DNA of 64,000 nucleotides, taken from Pseudarthrobacter naphthalenicus. Its GTDB lineage: Bacteria; Actinomycetota; Actinomycetes; Actinomycetales; Micrococcaceae. Made by a program: the position numbers and the translations under genes. Numbering within the stretch: the first letter of the stretch is position 1; the number at the start of each line of letters is the position of its first letter. This document shows, piece by piece, positions 1-8,627 of this stretch. Where the stretch lies: NCBI RefSeq assembly GCF_029076445.1, contig NZ_JARESG010000006.1:1-64000 (forward strand), read 5' to 3'. The notes under the pieces are model-generated. The model searched no databases. It had not been told where the DNA came from and was given only the letters and a program-made list of their open reading frames with translations.

Positions 1-68
1 TGCACGTAATACTGATGCACCAACTCCCGAATCTCATCGCGGCTAATACCTCGCGGGCCAACAGTCAT
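1..68 (-). CDS. Unidentified protein, N-terminal fragment (runs off the left edge)
   Basis: Only the first 22 codons are inside the window. The peptide begins MTVGPRGISRDEIRELVHQY, is charged, and looks helical. The ATG at 68 has a GGGAG ribosome-binding site five bases upstream. An in-frame ATG at 80 is less likely because its upstream AAGAGGA touches the start codon. Codon use is less GC-rich than in neighbouring genes, which may indicate acquired DNA. The fragment abuts a repeat element on its 5' side. I do not recognise a family; a small DNA-binding or transposase-associated protein is possible but not shown by 22 residues. Confidence 0.45.
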   Translation of the reverse strand, partial: MTVGPRGISRDEIRELVHQYYV

Positions 69-131
69 AGCTGCTCCCATTCCTCTTCAATCACTGACTG
101 ACTCACAACCAGCCTGACGCAGAGGGGAAAT

Positions 132-210
132 CCGGAAACGCTCTCTCACTTTCTTCAAAAGAGTGAGCGAGCGTCACGCAAAAACCCACATTAAGTGCGA
201 GAGCGTCCGG
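132..210. repeat. 32-bp-family repeat, hairpin copy downstream of the lacI gene
   Basis: An inverted repeat joins CCGGAAACGCTCTCTCACTT on the left to AAGTGCGAGAGCGTCCGG on the right, around an inner TTCTTCAAAAGAGTGAG segment and a CCCACATTAAGTG core. The same core recurs near 8481, 9599, 24388 and 57955. Read from the 3' end of the lacI gene, the element runs in the CTCTC...CACTTAATGTGGG direction. A transcription-end or REP-like role is inferred. I see no gene between 69 and 236. Confidence 0.8.
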
Positions 211-236
211 GGGAGGGGGTGGGGCAGGGCGGTGGG

Positions 237-1277
237 TCAGGCCGGGGAGGTGGAGTTGCGGACCACCAGGGAGCTTTCCAAGGTCAGCTGCGGCTGCTTC
301 AGCTCGTGGCCTTCCATCAGGCGGCGCAGCTGTTCACCGGCCTTCAGGCCCAGCGGGGTGGCGGGCAGGTGCACGCTGGTCAGGCTGGGGTTGCTGGTGG
401 CGGAGTACGGCAGGTCATCGAATCCCGCGATGGCCAGCTGGTCCGGGATGCGGAGACCGGCCACGCGTGCCTCCTGCAGGACGCCGTAGGCGTGCGTGTC
501 GGTACCGCAGACGACGGCGGTGACCCCCTCGCGCTGCCACTGCGGCCACGCCGCGGCGAAGGCAGCCGCTGCCGCGCCGACGTCGATAGTGGTGCTGATG
601 ATGTGGCTGGGATCCGCCGTAATCCCGCGGTTCTCAGCCTCGGCGAGGAAGGCTTCGCGGCGAAGGGCGAACGTCGCCGTCCCGGTGACGCTGTCCACAT
701 AGGCAACTTTCCGGTGCCCCGCAGTTGCCAGGTGCGCCGCCAGTTCCCGGGCTCCGTGGGCTACATCCAGGTTCACCGACGGCGCATAGGACTCCATTCC
801 GGGAGCATCCAGCAGCACCAGCGGCCCGCCAACAGCAAGATCATCCAGGAACCCGGCGTTCGGAGCATCAACCAGCAACCCTGCCGGCCGCAGTGCCATC
901 AGCTTCCGAACGTCGTCCGCGTGCGGGAATTCACCGGCCTCGGTAACGGACAGCAGTAATTGGTAGTCAGTGCCAAGGGATTCGCGCACACCGGCGATTA
1001 CCTTGGCGAAGAACGGGTTGGAGATGTCAGGGGCCACCAGGATCACGATCGAGCTGACGCCTTTGGCCAATGAACTGCCCACGCTGTCCACCACGTAGCC
1101 GAGTTCGGAAATCGCCTCCCGTACCCGGCGAATGTTCTCCCCGGAAACGCGGCCGGCTGTCTTGCCGTTGGCCACCAGGGACACGGTCGCCGTCGAAACG
1201 CCGGCGCGGGCAGCGACCATGGCTGCGGTGATACGCCGCGAACGCAGGGGGTGCTGCTGCTGTTCCGCGGAGTCCAT
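237..1277 (-). CDS. LacI-family transcriptional regulator, likely of the nucleoside operon
   Basis: A 346-residue protein with an N-terminal LacI helix-turn-helix (about residues 14-37, VAARAGVSTATVSLVANGK), a hinge ending SSLAKGVSS, and a periplasmic-binding-type effector domain with the usual ISNPFFAK motif. This length is normal for the family. I chose the ATG at 1277 because the HTH then begins near residue 14; an upstream in-frame ATG at 1328 would add an unconserved tail. The nucleoside hydrolase operon starts at 1738 on the other strand, and two tandem CG-centred palindromes at 1616-1655 look like LacI-type operators. Control of that operon, with a nucleoside or ribose as effector, is inferred from position. 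Confidence 0.88.
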   Translation of the reverse strand: MDSAEQQQHPLRSRRITAAMVAARAGVSTATVSLVANGKTAGRVSGENIRRVREAISELGYVVDSVGSSLAKGVSSIVILVAPDISNPFFAKVIAGVRESLGTDYQLLLSVTEAGEFPHADDVRKLMALRPAGLLVDAPNAGFLDDLAVGGPLVLLDAPGMESYAPSVNLDVAHGARELAAHLATAGHRKVAYVDSVTGTATFALRREAFLAEAENRGITADPSHIISTTIDVGAAAAAFAAAWPQWQREGVTAVVCGTDTHAYGVLQEARVAGLRIPDQLAIAGFDDLPYSATSNPSLTSVHLPATPLGLKAGEQLRRLMEGHELKQPQLTLESSLVVRNSTSPA

Positions 1278-1370
1278 TCTTCGATCGTAGTGGGCCGGGG
1301 CGCAGTCAACGCACGCACGCGGCCCCACCGCCCGCGCCGGCTCCCGAGACCAGTGGCATAAGATTCCGGT

Positions 1371-1523
1371 ATGGGAATCATAATCACACTACTTATCATC
1401 TGGCTTGTGCTCTCGATCCTCGGCTTCGTGGTGAAGGGACTGCTCTGGCTGGCCATCATCGGCCTGGTGCTTTTCGTCGCCACCGCGGTCTGGGGCTGGC
1501 TGAAGCGGAAAACCAACGCCTGA
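1371..1523 (+). CDS. Small two-helix membrane protein of unknown function
   Basis: A 50-residue ORF starting MGIIITLLIIWLVLSILGFV and ending WLKRKTNA. It is almost wholly hydrophobic, with two predicted membrane segments (about residues 2-20 and 24-42) separated by VKG and closed by a positively charged tail. It is followed at once by a strong hairpin terminator, which supports a genuine transcript. The ribosome-binding site is weak. Short hydrophobic proteins of this kind are common in Micrococcaceae but have no assigned role. It lies between lacI and the nucleoside operon and shares no obvious function with either. Confidence 0.6.
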   Translation: MGIIITLLIIWLVLSILGFVVKGLLWLAIIGLVLFVATAVWGWLKRKTNA

Positions 1524-1543
1524 CCCCAGGTCAGACGCATTCG

Positions 1544-1583
1544 GCGGCGGCCGCTTCTCCAGCAGAACCGGCCGCCGCTTTTT
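1544..1583 (+). terminator. Intrinsic terminator after the small membrane protein
   Basis: A perfect 10-bp stem (GCGGCGGCCG paired with CGGCCGCCGC), a 15-nt loop, and then TTTTT. It separates the small membrane protein gene from the operator and promoter of the nucleoside operon. Confidence 0.85.
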
Positions 1584-1615
1584 GTGTGCTCCGCTTGCCC
1601 GGGCCGCTCTTGGGA

Positions 1616-1677
1616 TCAAGCGCTTGACGTGCCTAAACGTTAAGCGTTTGACGTGGTGCCTGCGGGGGTGTCATGAT
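1616..1677 (+). promoter_or_regulatory. Promoter and tandem LacI-type operators of the nucleoside operon
   Basis: TCAAGCGCTTGACGTG (1616-1631) and TTAAGCGTTTGACGTG (1640-1655) match at 14 of 16 positions and are 24 bp apart. The first contains a perfect 12-bp palindrome with the central CG typical of LacI-family operators. The second carries TTGACG (1648-1653), usable as a -35 box, with CATGAT (1672-1677) 18 bp downstream as a -10. Binding by the adjacent LacI protein would block this promoter; that is inference. Confidence 0.6.
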
Positions 1678-1737
1678 CGCTCTGATAAGCGCGCGCCCGC
1701 TGCTCTTGCAGGCCCCCAATGACGTGGAGAATTTAAC

Positions 1738-2742
1738 GTGGAACCCGAACTGACGAAACCCGCCCCCAGGAAGATCATCCTCGACTGCGACCCCGGCCAT
1801 GATGACGCCGTCGCACTGCTTCTTGCACACGGCAACCCGAACATCGAACTGCTGGCCGTCACCACCGTAGTGGGCAACCAGACCCTCGAAAAGGTCACCA
1901 AAAACGCCCTGTCCGTCGGAACCATCGCGGGCATCACCGGTGTTCCCTTCGCCGCCGGCTGCGCCCGCCCCCTGGTCCGCACCATCGAAAACGCGCCGGA
2001 CATCCACGGCGAGTCGGGCATGGACGGCCCCGCCCAGCCCGAGTCGGCCATCGCACTGGACCCGCGCCACGCCGTCGACCTCATCATCGACACCGTGATG
2101 GCCCACGAACCCGGCACCATCACCCTGGTCCCCACCGGCGGCCTCACCAACATCGCCCTGGCTGCCCGCAAGGAACCGCGCATCGTGGAACGCGTGAAGG
2201 AAGTGGTCCTGATGGGCGGCGGCTACCACGTGGGCAACTGGAGCGCCGTGGCCGAATTCAACATCATCATCGATCCCGAAGCCGCGCACATCGTCTTCAA
2301 CGAGAAGTGGCCCGTGGTGATGGTGGGCCTGGACCTCACGCATCAGGCCCTGGCCACCCCCGAGGTGGTGGAAAACATCGCCGCCGTGGGCACCGGACCG
2401 GCCAAATTCGTGCTGGAACTGATGGAGTTCTTCACCAAGACCTACAAGGACGCCCAGGGCTTCGACTACCCGCCGGTCCACGATCCCTGTGCCGTGGCCT
2501 ACGTGATCGATCCCAGCATCGTCAGCACCCGCAAAGTTCCCGTGGACATCGAACTGCAGGGCAAACTTACCCTCGGCATGACCGTGGCCGATTTCCGCGC
2601 CCCCGCACCCGCGGACTGCCACACCTCCGTGGCCGTTGACCTGGACCACAAGAGGTTCTGGGACCTGGTCACCGACGCGCTTGTGCGCATCGGCGAACCA
2701 GCCCTCGAACCCGCCCTCGAAGCAGCGGCAGGGACCAAGTAA
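1738..2742 (+). CDS. Inosine-uridine preferring nucleoside hydrolase
   Basis: A 334-residue member of the IUNH family, which cleaves ribonucleosides to a free base and ribose. The calcium-binding signature DCDPGHDD is at residues 16-23, and the C-terminal HDPCAVAYV segment (near residue 247) carries the catalytic-site histidine typical of the family. Translation starts at GTG 1738, with GGAGA seven bases upstream. It is the first gene of a three-gene operon: a transporter follows with no gap and then ribokinase, which would phosphorylate the released ribose. Base specificity cannot be told from sequence alone. It probably acts in the cytosol, as there is no signal peptide. Confidence 0.93.
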   Translation: MEPELTKPAPRKIILDCDPGHDDAVALLLAHGNPNIELLAVTTVVGNQTLEKVTKNALSVGTIAGITGVPFAAGCARPLVRTIENAPDIHGESGMDGPAQPESAIALDPRHAVDLIIDTVMAHEPGTITLVPTGGLTNIALAARKEPRIVERVKEVVLMGGGYHVGNWSAVAEFNIIIDPEAAHIVFNEKWPVVMVGLDLTHQALATPEVVENIAAVGTGPAKFVLELMEFFTKTYKDAQGFDYPPVHDPCAVAYVIDPSIVSTRKVPVDIELQGKLTLGMTVADFRAPAPADCHTSVAVDLDHKRFWDLVTDALVRIGEPALEPALEAAAGTK

Positions 2743-4164
2743 ATGAGCGCCACACTCACAACCACCAAGGGCGCCAACGTAACCGCACTCATGGTGGCCC
2801 TGCTCGCCGCGTGTGTCGCCTTCCAGCTCAACGCCTCCATGCTCAGCCCCGCGCTGGTCACCATGGGCGAGGAACTCAACACTGACCAGGCCACCATCGG
2901 GCTGTCCCAGACCTGGTTCTTCACCGCCGCCGCCCTCTTCTCCCTCTTCCTGCCGCGCCTGAGCGACATCATCGGGCGCAAGAGGATCCTCGTGGGCATG
3001 ATGGTCCTTATGGCCGTCGGCTCGGTCATCGCCGCGCTGGCCCCGGACGTCACCTGGCTCTTTGTGGGCCGCATCATCCAGGGCGTCAGCGGCCCCACCG
3101 TGCCGCTCTGCCTGATCATGCTCCGCTCCGCCGTCAGCAGCCCCAAGAAATACGGCACCCTGATGGGCCTGATCACCGCAGTCAACGGCGGCGTGGCCGG
3201 CGTGGACTCCTTTGTGGGCGGCTACTTTGCCGAGCACTACGGCTTCCGCAGCATCTTCTGGCTCATGGTGGTCCTGGCCGTCGTCGCCACGGCCTTGATC
3301 GCGTTCCTTGCCACCGAAAGCAAACCCGCGGCCGGCACCACCATGGACTGGCTTGGCGTGTTCTTCATCGTGGTGGCCGTGGGCGCCCTGCTCACTGCCC
3401 TCAACGAAGGCGCCAAACTGGTCTCCGCCTTCGAACCCGGCACGCTGCTGCTCTCCGTTGGCCTGGTGGTGGTGGCCGGCGCCGCGTTCTACCTGTTCTG
3501 GCGGACCGAAAAGCGCGCCAAGCAGCCCATGGTGGAAATCGTCCACCTGCGCCAGCGCTCCACCTGGGCGCCGCTGCTGACCACCACCCTGACCATGACC
3601 GGCATCTTCGCCGTCATCAACGGGATCGTCCCCGCCTATGTCCAGGCAGCAGCGCCCGGCTTTGGCATCGGCCCCACCGAAATGTCGCTCCTTATCCTCA
3701 CCCCGTACGCCCTGCTCGGCTGGCTGATCGGCCCCGTCAGCGGCCGCCTCGCTCCCGTCCTCGGCTACACCAAGGTCCTGCGGATCGGCATGCTCGGCAG
3801 CATCGTGGCCCTGGCCGTCATCGCGTTCCTCGGCCTGAGCAGCCTGCCCCTGATGATCGCCGGCACGGTCTTGCTGGGCATCATGTACGCCGGTACGGTC
3901 AACATCATGCTGAACGGCCTCGGAGTTGTCCTCTCACCCGCCGGAAACCCGGGTTTCCTCCCCGGCATGAACGCGGGTGCCTTCAACCTCGGCGCCGGCC
4001 TGAGCTTCCTGGTGCTGCCCGCAGTGCTGGTGGCGACGTCGGCACTTGGCGATGCGAAGGCGTCCTACCTCAGCGTGGTGGTCACCGGGCTGGTCATCAC
4101 CATTGCCGCCTTCGGCGCCTCGCTGCTGATTCCCAAGCCGGTTGAGGCTGAGGTGACCGAATGA
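2743..4164 (+). CDS. MFS transporter, probable nucleoside importer
   Basis: A 473-residue major facilitator protein with 12 to 14 predicted membrane helices. The loop motif RLSDIIGRKR after the second helix is the MFS signature, and overall similarity is to drug:H+ antiporter-like MFS proteins. Its ATG immediately follows the stop of the nucleoside hydrolase, and its end overlaps the ribokinase start by 4 nt, so the three are co-translated. That context suggests uptake of nucleosides or ribose. The family is broad and the substrate is not visible in the sequence. Confidence 0.85.
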   Translation: MSATLTTTKGANVTALMVALLAACVAFQLNASMLSPALVTMGEELNTDQATIGLSQTWFFTAAALFSLFLPRLSDIIGRKRILVGMMVLMAVGSVIAALAPDVTWLFVGRIIQGVSGPTVPLCLIMLRSAVSSPKKYGTLMGLITAVNGGVAGVDSFVGGYFAEHYGFRSIFWLMVVLAVVATALIAFLATESKPAAGTTMDWLGVFFIVVAVGALLTALNEGAKLVSAFEPGTLLLSVGLVVVAGAAFYLFWRTEKRAKQPMVEIVHLRQRSTWAPLLTTTLTMTGIFAVINGIVPAYVQAAAPGFGIGPTEMSLLILTPYALLGWLIGPVSGRLAPVLGYTKVLRIGMLGSIVALAVIAFLGLSSLPLMIAGTVLLGIMYAGTVNIMLNGLGVVLSPAGNPGFLPGMNAGAFNLGAGLSFLVLPAVLVATSALGDAKASYLSVVVTGLVITIAAFGASLLIPKPVEAEVTE

Positions 4165-5135
4165 GCCCCGCACCCGAAGGGACGAACGGCGGGATCGTCG
4201 TCGTCGGCTCCCTGAACGCGGACCTCACCATCTACTGCGAGCGGCTGCCGCTGCCCGGCGAGACCGTGCACGGCAACGGTTTCGCGGTGAACCCCGGCGG
4301 CAAGAGCGCCAACCAGGCAGTCGCTGCCAGCCGGCTGGGTGCCCGGGTCCGCCTCGTGGGTGCCGTGGGCGACGATTCCAACGGCCGGATGCTGCTCTCC
4401 TCGGCCTCCGGCGCGGGAGTGGACGTGCGGCACGTCCGGACCGCCGCCGCTGAGACCGGCGTTGCCGTCATCGCGGTGGATGCCGCCGGCGAAAACAACA
4501 TCATCATCTCGGCCGGGGCCAACGGCACCTTGGCGCCCGCGGACGTCGCCGCGGCCGCGGATGCCATCAGGGGCGCCGCCGTGGTCTGCCTCTGCCTGGA
4601 AGTGGGCATGGAGACGGTGCTGGCTGCCGCGCAGGCAGGGCACGACGCCGGCGCAACAGTGGTGCTGAACCTCTCGCCTTATGCGGAGATTCCGCAGCAG
4701 CTGGCCGACCTCACCGACGTCCTGCTGGTCAACGCCCATGAGGCCTCGCAGTTCCTGGGCTCGGCCGAGATTCCCGGCAGCGACGGCGACGCGGGCGACT
4801 GGGAAGCGGTCCGGCTGCGCTTTGCCGGGCGGGGGCTCCAGCAGGTCCTGGTCACGCTCGGGGCCAATGGCTCCGTGGTGCTCGATTCCCTGGCCGGCAC
4901 GGGGGAGCAGCTTGTCCAGATCGCGCCGATCAGGGTCAATGCCGTGGACACCACCGGCGCGGGCGACGCCTTCACGGGTGCCGTGGCCGCGCGCCTGGCG
5001 GCGGGCGCGTCCCTGGCTGACGCCGCCGCGTTCGCCTCCATCGCCGCCGCGTTGGCCACCACCAAGAAGGGCACCCAGGCCGCCTACCCTGACGAGGACG
5101 ACGTCAAACGGGTGCTCACCGCGGGCGCCGTCTGA
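4161..5135 (+). CDS. rbsK: Ribokinase (PfkB family)
   Basis: A 324-residue PfkB-family sugar kinase, expected to convert D-ribose to ribose 5-phosphate. It has the N-terminal family signature GGKSANQAVAASRLG (about residues 43-57) and the C-terminal DTTGAGDAF motif (about 262-270) with the catalytic aspartate. It overlaps the upstream transporter by ATGA. As the last gene of the hydrolase-transporter-kinase operon it would channel the ribose moiety of nucleosides into the pentose phosphate pathway. A bidirectional terminator follows. Confidence 0.9.
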   Translation: MSPAPEGTNGGIVVVGSLNADLTIYCERLPLPGETVHGNGFAVNPGGKSANQAVAASRLGARVRLVGAVGDDSNGRMLLSSASGAGVDVRHVRTAAAETGVAVIAVDAAGENNIIISAGANGTLAPADVAAAADAIRGAAVVCLCLEVGMETVLAAAQAGHDAGATVVLNLSPYAEIPQQLADLTDVLLVNAHEASQFLGSAEIPGSDGDAGDWEAVRLRFAGRGLQQVLVTLGANGSVVLDSLAGTGEQLVQIAPIRVNAVDTTGAGDAFTGAVAARLAAGASLADAAAFASIAAALATTKKGTQAAYPDEDDVKRVLTAGAV

Positions 5136-5162
5136 GGCCGCCCACCCCGGCACCAGCCACGC

Positions 5163-5217
5163 ACCAAAGAAGCGCCCGACGGCGGCAGTCTCCTGCCGCC
5201 GTCGGGCGCTTCTTGGT
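5163..5217. terminator. Bidirectional terminator between rbsK and the NCS1 permease gene
   Basis: A near-perfect 25-bp stem (arms 5163-5188 and 5193-5217, one bulged A, 4-nt loop) containing GCGCCCGACGGCGGCAG and its complement. It lies between two convergent genes and can end transcripts from both sides. Confidence 0.85.
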
Positions 5218-5262
5218 GTTGGTGGTCCTGTTAGTTGGCTGCGTGCTTAGTGAGCAGGGGTC

Positions 5263-6792
5263 TTAGTGAGCCGCGGGCGCCGTGGGCTGCGTGGCGAACC
5301 GCAGGTCCGCGGTGGCTTGGGCAACCGTGGCGGCCGGCAAAGCCGAGTCCAGGTGTGCGCGGTGGAACCTCGGGCCAAGGACGGCGTAGCTGACGGCGCT
5401 GGCCAGGCCGCCTGCGAGCCAGGAGAGGTCCCAGCCGCCCAGGGCCACTGCGATGGGGCCCTGCATGGCGGGAACGAGCCCGTACATGAACAGCCACGTT
5501 GCGAAGATGCCCACCAGGAGGGACACAATGCCGGCCCAGTTCACGACCGGGAGCCGCTTGGTGCCCACTGCGTCGAAGAGCCGTTCCGGGTTGCCCGGGT
5601 AGCGCTTGTCGAGCCAGAAGTAGTGCACCAGCATGACTCCGCCCCAGGCGGCCACCCAGGCCACGAGCCCGATCAGCCAGGCATCGAGGACGGCGGCGAA
5701 GTCTTCCTGGAAGATGAAGAACACCACGGCGGCGAGGGAGAAGACGCCGACGAACAGGTTGAGCTTGCGGCGGCTGATGGTGATATCCAGCGCCTGGGTT
5801 GCGACCGAGAAGGTGTAGATGTTCAGGATGTTCGTGGCGATGGGTCCGTGCAGCACCATCAGCAGTACGGGCAGCGCCATGACGCCGAAGTTTTGGACGA
5901 TGAGCTTGCCGGGGTCGATCTCGCCGCTGTTGGTGGCGAGGCTGGCACCGAGGACGCCGAGCCATACGACGGGGATGAACTGGCCCAGGACGGATGCCAG
6001 GTAGACCTTCTTCTTGGGCACTTCGGTGCTGACAAACCGGGAGTAGTCGGCGGCGTAGGTGAACCAGGTGATGCCCCAGCCGATCCCGATGGCGGTCATC
6101 ACGGCGCTCATGGCCGCGATGCGCTCTGAACCCTGCAGGATCTGACCGGCCGGGCCGGCGTAGCCCCAGTCGATCTTCATGCCGAACCAGGCAACGGCGG
6201 ACATCACGGCCAGGATGATGATGGTGGGCGGGACGGTCCACTTTTCGAACGCTGCGATGGCCTTGTAGCCGAACCAGGCGATGGCCACCTGTGCGGCCAT
6301 GATGGCGGTGGCCACACCGATCTTCCATACGTAGTTGTGGGCCGTGGGATCAACCCAGCCGAGGGTGCCGAACAGGGCCATGACCAGGTCCAGGATGATC
6401 CAGGTGTTGACCGCGCACCAGCCGATCACCAGGAGGGCCTGGATGGCTGCCGGGAGGTAGTTGCCGCGGCGGCCGAAGGCGGCGCGGGCCAGGACCATGC
6501 CGGTGGCGCCGGTCTTCTGGCCGAGCAGGACGAAGCAGCCGAACAGCAGCATGCCGATCAGGTTCCCCAAAACCAGAACGGTGACGGTGTCGGCGAAGCC
6601 GAGGCCGAGGTGGATGCCGAGGGCGCCAAGCACCCAGTTGATCGGAGCAAGGTTGGCGCCGGCCCAGATCCAGAACTGACCGGAAACTTTGTGCGTGCGC
6701 TGGGACTCGGGAATGGGCTGGAGCCAGGCTTCGCAGTCCTCAGCCGGCATCATTGCCGACTCAGACTGCTTCGTTGAGAGGTTGTCTTGCAT
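5263..6792 (-). CDS. NCS1-family cytosine/purine permease
   Basis: A 509-residue integral membrane protein of the nucleobase:cation symporter-1 family, with about 12 hydrophobic segments and the conserved N-terminal region WIWAGANLAPINW. The ATG at 6792 is preceded by GGAGG. It is divergent from a PucR-type regulator with inverted repeats between the two. Together with the neighbouring nucleoside operon this suggests uptake of a nucleobase, allantoin or a related compound. CodB, PucI and hydantoin transporters share this fold, so I do not assign a symbol. Confidence 0.87.
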   Translation of the reverse strand: MQDNLSTKQSESAMMPAEDCEAWLQPIPESQRTHKVSGQFWIWAGANLAPINWVLGALGIHLGLGFADTVTVLVLGNLIGMLLFGCFVLLGQKTGATGMVLARAAFGRRGNYLPAAIQALLVIGWCAVNTWIILDLVMALFGTLGWVDPTAHNYVWKIGVATAIMAAQVAIAWFGYKAIAAFEKWTVPPTIIILAVMSAVAWFGMKIDWGYAGPAGQILQGSERIAAMSAVMTAIGIGWGITWFTYAADYSRFVSTEVPKKKVYLASVLGQFIPVVWLGVLGASLATNSGEIDPGKLIVQNFGVMALPVLLMVLHGPIATNILNIYTFSVATQALDITISRRKLNLFVGVFSLAAVVFFIFQEDFAAVLDAWLIGLVAWVAAWGGVMLVHYFWLDKRYPGNPERLFDAVGTKRLPVVNWAGIVSLLVGIFATWLFMYGLVPAMQGPIAVALGGWDLSWLAGGLASAVSYAVLGPRFHRAHLDSALPAATVAQATADLRFATQPTAPAAH

Positions 6793-6831
6793 GGGGGAGC
6801 CTCCATGAGTAAAAGGGATGATCCCAGATTA

Positions 6832-6865
6832 TGTGGCTCAGGCCACAAGCACCACATACAATGTG
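6832..6865. promoter_or_regulatory. Divergent promoter region with two inverted repeats
   Basis: TGTGGC-TCAG-GCCACA (6832-6847) and CACAT-ACA-ATGTG (6853-6865) are perfect inverted repeats in the 107-bp gap between the permease and pucR genes. TACAAT at 6857-6862 is a good -10 box for the plus-strand regulator and sits inside the second repeat, so a protein bound there would overlap the polymerase site. Autoregulation by the PucR protein is inferred. Confidence 0.55.
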
Positions 6866-6899
6866 TCATAAAGATCAGCCATCCATGCGACGGAGTGTC

Positions 6900-8441
6900 A
6901 TGCCCATACGACTTGAGGATGTTTTGAAACATTCCACCCTAACCCCTGCGGACCCTGTCATCCGCGCCGCAGCGGGCGTTGCGGCCCAGACGCAGCTGCG
7001 CTGGATCCACTCGAGTGAGGTTTTGGACATCGCCCCGTTACTTGGCGGCGGGGAACTGCTGCTCACCGGCGGCCAGGCCCTGGTGACAGCAACCGACAAA
7101 CGGCGGATCGGCTACATCTGGGAGCTGGCCGAACGCGGCGTGGCCGCGCTGGCCATCGAGACGGGCACCGCTTTGCCGTCCATTCCGTCGTCCATGGTGG
7201 GGGCAGCCGAATCGGCCGGGCTTCCCCTGATTGAGCTCCGCAAAGTGGTGCCGTTCGTCGGCGTGATGGAGGCCATAAACTCCCTGCTGGTGAGCGAATC
7301 AGCTGCCCACCTGCAGCTGGCCGACCAGGCAAGCCATGCCATGGCGGTGGAGCTGGCCCACGGCGGCAGCCTTGACCGGATCCTGGCCGTCCTCGCGGAC
7401 GCCACCGGCGCGGAAGTGGTCCTGACATCCAACGCCGGCGCCCCGCTGGCAAGCGCCCTGCCCGCCGGTTTCGCAGCGGCCGCCGATCCTGGAGCGGCTG
7501 TTGACGCCGAGGAGGACCGTGCCCGCACCACCCATATTGACGTTTCCGTGCGCGGCATACCTTCCGCGCGCCTGAGCCTGCTTACCCAAGCGGGAGGAGA
7601 TGTGAACCTCGCAAGGATTGCCGGGAACCGTTCGGTGGACATCCTGGCCCTGGCCCTGCTGCAGCGCATGCCGCCCGGCCTGAAGGAAATGGCGGGCGCC
7701 GCGCTGATCCGGGCCGTCGATTCCGGTACCAACAACTGGCGGCTCCAGCAGCTTGCGCCGGCCGCCGGGATCCCCCCGGCCGCGCAGCTGGTGGCCATCG
7801 TGATCCGGTCCCCGGGTTCGCGGCAGCTCCGCACGGCCGTGGAACAACTGCTGGACCGGGCCGGGCGGCATAGTGCGAGCTATGCGGACAATGAGCAGCT
7901 GTTGGCCCTCGCCGTACTGCGGACCGGCAGGACCCAGGAGGACCGGAACGAGATCCTGGCCGGCCTTCGGACGCTCGAACTGCCGGAGGGGAGCATCAGC
8001 GCGGTGGGTCCGGTGGCGTCCGGGATCTCAGCCGCGCCGTGGTCGCTGACAGAGGCGAGACTGACCCTGGATGTGGGGGTGGGTGACGCGCTGCACCCGG
8101 CCGCCCGGCGCGGTATTGGTCCGGTGCTCGACGCCGAGGCCTTCGCGCTGGAACGGCTCGCCTCCCATTCGCTGGACGAGCTGCAGCGGACGGATTTTGT
8201 CCGCCAGCAGCTCGGGGCCCTCCTGGAGCACGACGAGCAGCGGCATTCGACCTTGGTGGAGACCCTGCGCGTGTGGCTGGACTCAGGCTGCAACACGGCG
8301 CAGGCGGCACGGGAGCTGCACCTGGAACGGCAGTCGATGCACCAGCGGCTGCAGCGGATTTTCTCACTCTGCGGCGGCGACCCACGCAGCACCGGCCGGC
8401 TCGCAGCACTGCACCTGGCCACCCGCCTCGCCGGGCTGTAG
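6900..8441 (+). CDS. PucR-family transcriptional regulator
   Basis: A 513-residue regulator with the N-terminal PucR domain (about residues 8-125), a middle region, and the C-terminal PucR-type helix-turn-helix (about 450-505; LDSGCNTAQAARELHLERQSMHQRLQRI). I chose the ATG at 6900, with GGAG four bases upstream; the in-frame ATG at 6831 would place the start upstream of the likely -10 box. Relatives control purine catabolism and nucleobase permeases. Divergence from the NCS1 permease fits that role. A block of 32-bp repeats follows its stop codon. Confidence 0.88.
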   Translation: MPIRLEDVLKHSTLTPADPVIRAAAGVAAQTQLRWIHSSEVLDIAPLLGGGELLLTGGQALVTATDKRRIGYIWELAERGVAALAIETGTALPSIPSSMVGAAESAGLPLIELRKVVPFVGVMEAINSLLVSESAAHLQLADQASHAMAVELAHGGSLDRILAVLADATGAEVVLTSNAGAPLASALPAGFAAAADPGAAVDAEEDRARTTHIDVSVRGIPSARLSLLTQAGGDVNLARIAGNRSVDILALALLQRMPPGLKEMAGAALIRAVDSGTNNWRLQQLAPAAGIPPAAQLVAIVIRSPGSRQLRTAVEQLLDRAGRHSASYADNEQLLALAVLRTGRTQEDRNEILAGLRTLELPEGSISAVGPVASGISAAPWSLTEARLTLDVGVGDALHPAARRGIGPVLDAEAFALERLASHSLDELQRTDFVRQQLGALLEHDEQRHSTLVETLRVWLDSGCNTAQAARELHLERQSMHQRLQRIFSLCGGDPRSTGRLAALHLATRLAGL

Positions 8442-8480
8442 CTCCGGGCCCACCCCGCCCCCGCCCGGCCCACCCCCAGG

Positions 8481-8558
8481 ACCCTCTCGCACTTAATGTG
8501 GGTTTTTGGCCAACCCTCTCGCACTTAATGTGGGTTAGCGGTGGACCCTCTCGCACCT
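8481..8558 (+). repeat. 32-bp-period repeat, two full units and a partial third
   Basis: Units starting ACCCTCTCGCACTTAATGTG begin at 8481 and 8513, and a truncated one begins at 8545, each exactly 32 bp apart. About 24 bp of each unit is conserved and the remaining bases vary. It follows the pucR stop in the same orientation seen after the other genes that end in this element. Confidence 0.85.
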
Positions 8559-8627
8559 GCCCGGGTTCCTGGGCACACCTGTGGATAACTTCTGCAGCCT
8601 CATGCCGTTACGGGGCACAATGCCAGC

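Noticed and set aside
1633-3546. 637-codon minus-strand frame across the nucleoside hydrolase and transporter genes
   Set aside because: It is Gly/His/Asp-rich, typical of a reverse-complement shadow, and both sense genes are convincing.
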